The notes under the pieces were generated by a model. That model had not been told where the DNA came from and ran no database searches. It saw only the letters and a program-made list of their open reading frames with translations. A DNA stretch of 64,000 bases, taken from NCBI RefSeq assembly GCF_965363235.1, contig NC_134848.1, positions 64,608,681 through 64,672,680 of the forward strand, in the 5' to 3' direction. Positions 59,266 to 64,000 of this stretch are shown piece by piece. This DNA comes from Mytilus galloprovincialis. Taxonomy: Eukaryota > Mollusca > Bivalvia > Mytilida > Mytilidae. Both the position numbers and the translations under genes were made by a program. Positions within the stretch are counted from its first letter, which is position 1. Every line of letters starts with the position of its first letter.

Positions 59266-61550
59266 TATTTTTTTATATTGGGATATATCTAGTCAGGAAG
59301 CACGTTAGGTCACACTTGTTTGATTTCACTTCAATACGTTTTCAATTAAAGCCACTTTAGTGCATTACTAGTCACGAAGCCAGTGGTGTTTCATTTTATA
59401 CAATTCACTACTGGTATTTTTTTTTTTTGCTTTTTTTTTAATCCCTTAGGCCTTTTTTGTCTAACTAGCTAGTAAGCCAGTAATGTTTCGCTAGTCCCCT
59501 GTAGTGTATTACTGTCCCTGAAATCAATGCTAATGCACTTGAATACATTATCATAATACTAGAAGCATTTTTCAGTGCCACAATGTTACACTTTTAGACA
59601 ATTTAGACAACGCATGCTGTAGGCAAGGTGTATCGTCCGTTTTAAGAATAATGTTTAGCTTATGTTATTATATTTCCAATACAAGTTCCATTATCGGAGA
59701 CAACATGCAATGTTTCATAACACGATCGCTTCTCTATAATAATAACTTGCACTTTTTAAACTTCATCTTGCTATCCAAGTATCTGGTTTGAAGTGCTTTT
59801 GCATGATTGCAGTTCGGCATTAGTTCGTATACGATTTATAATAATAAGTAATAAAAAAAAGTAAAATGACAACACTATTGCACTCCGAGGAAAATTCAAA
59901 ACGGAAAGTCTCTAAACAAAAGGGCAAAATTAAAAGCTCAAACACATGGATTACAACTATCATATTCCTGACATGGTACAGAACGACAGAATAAGAACGT
60001 ATTTTCTCTCCTGAATTGCCCTCCTTATAAACACCAAATTATGAAACTTAAGATCAATTCAAACAAAACTCTGCTTATCCATATTAACGAAACATCAAAT
60101 GCTCGAATTTTTAATCAAGTTTTGAAATATATTGTTCTTTAAGTGTCCTTCTTTATGGTGTACATTGTTTATGATGTTACCAAAAAAAGCCAACGCCTTG
60201 CTTAATTTCTTTAAGGTACATTATGTGAATATGTAAAGTTTTAATTTAGTATTAATATATAAACAGCACGTATGCAACATGTCCATAAAGATAGCAGTAA
60301 ATTCAGATAACGTTTCCCCTGTTAAGAATTTAAACACCATAATATTTCCTAGTGGGTTTTAAGCCTAAACTATAATCGAACATTAAGTATATTATAAGCC
60401 ATGAGTTTAATATATTGTTGATGGCATTACATTGACCGATAGTTGATAACATTTACATGATTTTGTCTCATTGACAATCATAATTATAGACACTTTTTTT
60501 TATATTAAATTCAAAAACATTATTAAGTTCTCTAACTTAAAGTTGAATATCTTCCAATAAGACAAACACCTATCGAAAAATAAATAAAAAGTAAAAATTT
60601 GATGTTCAAGTATGTACGATTTTTTTTTAAATAACGGTTAAGTTGTCTCGTATAAAGTCTCCAAAACATACACCTCAGGAAAACAAATCGTCAAGAAAAT
60701 AAAAGAAACATTTGCTGCTGATTATTTCGCCCTATTCTCGTATGCAAAATATATACAAAACTATTTACATACAAACATTATCTGGTAATTATTACATGCA
60801 AACATTAACTTCTAATTATCTTAACATACTAGCATTAACTTCTAATTATCTAATTAGGTGCTTAGTAATGTATTACCTGTAATTTGAAAGTAAGTGTATA
60901 TTCCGTTATGTAATCCGTCGAATAACTTATTGACAATTTAGACACTCTAATTTAAATTAAATATTGATGACATCACGAGCGGTTCCAGTCCGTCACAGAC
61001 CACAATACGACATATTCCCGCCCTACAAAGCTTTGGAATTTCGTGGGAGGCATTTCAGACTGAGGTTGTCACTATTACACGGAAACATTTGTAATTGTCT
61101 GATTGAGAGGCGATTAATGTCATCAATAATTTATGAATAATAAATATATAATAGAAAACAATGCTATCGAGGGTTATTTCAGGTAAAAATAAAGAATTAC
61201 TACGGCCAAAATGATTAAAAATAGAAATAGTTTTTGGCTGGAATGTTTTATGAGTTCAAGGCATGTAAACTGGTCAATAGGTGATAACAGTAAAGTCTGG
61301 ATTAGTATTGAATAACTAAATATTTGTTTTATCCATAAACGATTAGAAATGTAAAATTATGAAATGTCCAAGTAAAAAAAATTAAAAAAAATTGAATATT
61401 TTCTACGATTTATGAAAGATTCTTTGTGTCAGCAATTGGCAGTTGATATAGACTGGTTCTCTGCCATTTATCTGTTTGGCCCTGACAGACAATAAGGTTT
61501 GCTCAGATACCCGTATGTTGCAATGGAGAAAACCCCGTTCGTGAATTTCT
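59266..61550. other. Unassigned sequence with an R4 fragment
   Basis: R4-like sequence at 59870-60020 (ATTCCTGACATGGTACAG). A less AT-rich stretch near 60970-61080 could be regulatory, but nothing supports it. No gene is seen. Confidence 0.35.
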
Positions 61551-61574
61551 CACTTTATTTGGCCTTTTAAAATT

Positions 61575-61665
61575 TTTTGGATTCGAGCGTCACTGATGAG
61601 TCTTTTGTGGACGAAACGCGCGTCTGGCGTATATACTAACTTTAGTCCTGGTATCTATGATGAGT
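61575..61665 (-). repeat. R3 repeat, reversed
   Basis: GAGCGTCACTGATGAGTC, then GACGAAACGCGCGTCTGGCG, then TAGTCCTGGTATCTATGA: the complement of the short R3 form at 13196-13276. Confidence 0.65.
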
Positions 61666-63197
61666 TTATCTACAATTGGTCACAGTTAAGTTCAGCAGAG
61701 GCACTGGTTTACTATCTTTATAAATATGTTTTCTTTTGTTTTTGTTTGGAAGTCAGAAGATTTCTTAACTTTGAACTATAATAATTCTTCATATATTACC
61801 GGCCAATGCAAGCTCTCCCTTTAACATAAAATTACTATATTTAATTGGCCTATTTTTTGGTCTAAAAAATAACAAGTCACAATCAATGTAGATGTTAAAT
61901 CATGTCATATAAATTTCCCAAAAAAATGATAAATGTACATACGTTTAGTATAATTTCAAAAATGAGGAAATGTCTTATTTATGAAACTTTAAAACATACC
62001 TTTGGAATAGAATTACAATGTCACTTCACTAAATAACACATATAGAAATACAGAGACCTTATGATAATCATTCATCTTGGAGTCACGTGACTTGTATGAA
62101 TATAAATCTAAGTTATGTACTTTCAATTAGCAGTCTTCTAACTGCATGTGTTATAATGTTTGGGTAAACAAAGTCAGCTTGCAAAGGAAATTCCGAAGGG
62201 ATAGACTGAATGGGTGGACGCAACATTAACCTCAATTTATGCACGTATATTGTTATCGTTAGTAAACTGCCAGCACTAAGTCTGACTCAAGGATTGTGAC
62301 CAGCAATCGCACAGTTGTCCGAACTATGATCAGTTGAATGGCTTTAAGAAGAATTAAACCAATGGCATACTATGGGGAAAGACGGTGTGTTAGAGAAAGT
62401 CATTTATCTCTGCGATATAAATGTGCTTGTTCAAAGTCAGAAGCGTCGTCAATGATTTTCCTTAGATATATATGAATGTTAGTTTTAAATTTATTAGGGA
62501 ATCTATTGTTGCATTCCTCTGTTTGCAATTATTTATTCACATAAATGAAATGTTCATACTCTTGGATATGTAGGGTTGTTATCCTATATAGATGTATGTT
62601 GAAGACTGCATGTTGATTTCAGTTTTATGTGTAATATGGTTGCTGCCTTAGTTCAGTTTAGATTAAACATGTTTTATTTGCAAAAGTAGCAAAAAGGATT
62701 GCACATAAATAATAGCAAAATAAGTGACGTACTCCTCCTTTACAAATATAAACACAATAATAAGGATAATGTTGAAAATAAAAATGATTGTTAGTAAAAC
62801 AAAGAAATAAAAAAAAAACATATTACAATGAAATATCAAAAGAGACTGGTCTGGATTGAAGTGTATATGCTCTGAATCTTTGTGTAATTATGAAATAGGA
62901 TATTATTTTCTTAGAATATCTATATTTTGCTGAAATGTAAAATAATCAGCATAAGCTAAAAAAAAAACGTGTATTGATATAGCATATATCTCTCTTTTTG
63001 AAGGATAATTTTGAATTAGATAGCATTTCAATATTAGCAATGACCGTGATATTATGTTTCGTTTACAAAAAGTTATTAGTATTTTAACAAAACTTTTTTC
63101 ACCAGGTGATACAAGTTTCTCTTCAATAATTATCTAGTTTGATGTTTTACTCAGGAAGTCATTATGTAAGGGAAATAACATAGAAATAGAAATGAAT
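61666..63197. other. AT-rich sequence, nothing recognised
   Basis: No gene or RNA is seen. A lone end of the G-tract foldback family (ATGGTTGCTGCCTTA) occurs near 62638. Confidence 0.4.
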
Positions 63198-63500
63198 ATA
63201 ATTATGATTGCCAACAAAGATACCAATGACAGAATTTAACAAATACAGATCATCGTACGGTATTCATAAATGAGCAAAACTCATACGGCATAGTGAGCAA
63301 TAGAAGGCCCCGTAATGACAAATGTAAAAACAAATCAAACGAGAAATTAACGACCTGATGTTAAAACAAAACAATAAAAACAATGAAATACAGCAACTGA
63401 AGGCAAACAATGAGTTACATGCTCCTGATTTGGGACAGACATATACATAATGTGTCAGGACTAAACTTTTATGAATGCACCAACCCTATAGCTAACTTGG
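63198..63500 (+). repeat. R2 repeat
   Basis: It contains TTATGATTGCCAACAAAG, ATACGGCATAGTGAGCAATA and AAGGCCCCGTAATGACAAAT. The last 500 bases of the window hold nothing else that I recognise. Confidence 0.5.
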
Positions 63501-64000
63501 GACAGTATACGTTTTGCGTGTCATTTGCAACAAAAAATCATCATCAGGATTCGCAATTGGAAGGTCTAATGTAATAATATCATCAGAAATACTAATTTTG
63601 TTGTAACTTAAATTGTAAAGTTAATTTTGATGAAGCCAAAAAATAAGTGCATCGATTTCATAATTGTTATTGAACGTCATTAATTGTGCCCACAAACGCG
63701 AACGTCATTACATTTAAATTATGTAAATTTAAAATGAGTATACGTTTTTATTTTAATTCAATTCGGAATGTATTTGACAAATTGAAAGCGTTATGTTTTT
63801 ATTTGAAAGACGTAAAAAGACGCAAAAATAAAAATCCGTATAATGGCACCAATCATACGTCAGTATTGCATTTGATCGCAAGTCAACAACAACAATAATG
63901 TTATTTACAAAATATACATGTACGTGTTGATATATTGACATTTAAGAACATGTACATACGTTGAAAAAATGTAAATAAATCTTCCGTTAAAGTTCGAAAA

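Noticed and set aside
60960-61080. Less AT-rich stretch as a promoter of the membrane-protein gene
   Set aside because: More than 7 kb from the first recognised exon, with no donor site or initiator that ties it to the gene.

Overview
The window reads as nuclear DNA of a marine bivalve, most likely a mussel (Mytilus or a close relative). It is AT-rich, its genes have introns with GT-AG borders, and it is crowded with short dispersed repeats that I recognise from memory as typical of mussel genomes. No database search was possible, so the species is an inference.

Layout. 1-6619: right-hand part of a Ty3/gypsy LTR element on the + strand (element A): RNase H and integrase, then an extra zinc-finger ORF region, then a 1.6-kb LTR. 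6620-14250, 17227-33930 and 37220-44143: three tandem, same-orientation segmental duplications. Each carries one four-exon gene for a secreted 126-residue protein with one full WAP (four-disulfide core) domain and a six-cysteine WAP-like second domain: WAP1 at 7601-10580, WAP2 at 29261-32647, WAP3 at 38151-40500. Units 1 and 3 also share old reverse-transcriptase remains downstream of the gene. Unit 2 has been split by a second Ty3/gypsy element (element B, 20267-28015, minus strand) and by a 720-bp TTAA-flanked foldback element. 46358-53376: a minus-strand host gene of six coding exons predicting a 270-residue single-pass membrane protein with a serine-rich tail, which I do not recognise. 53400-64000: no gene that I can support; repeats and a 40-bp-period minisatellite near 58.6-59.3 kb.

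How things fit together. The three gene units act as empty-site controls for one another, so the ends and target duplications of several insertions can be read directly. The most unusual signal is in the two gypsy elements. They are clearly different families, yet both carry, between pol and the 3' polypurine tract, a second coding region. It has two C2H2 zinc fingers at the front, a variable middle (a charged coiled coil in A, a Pro/Ser/Lys-rich linker in B) and a conserved tail domain. In both, a splice-acceptor-like sequence directly abuts the start codon. This looks like a conserved accessory gene in the position where other LTR elements carry env. Both elements are treated here as fossils.
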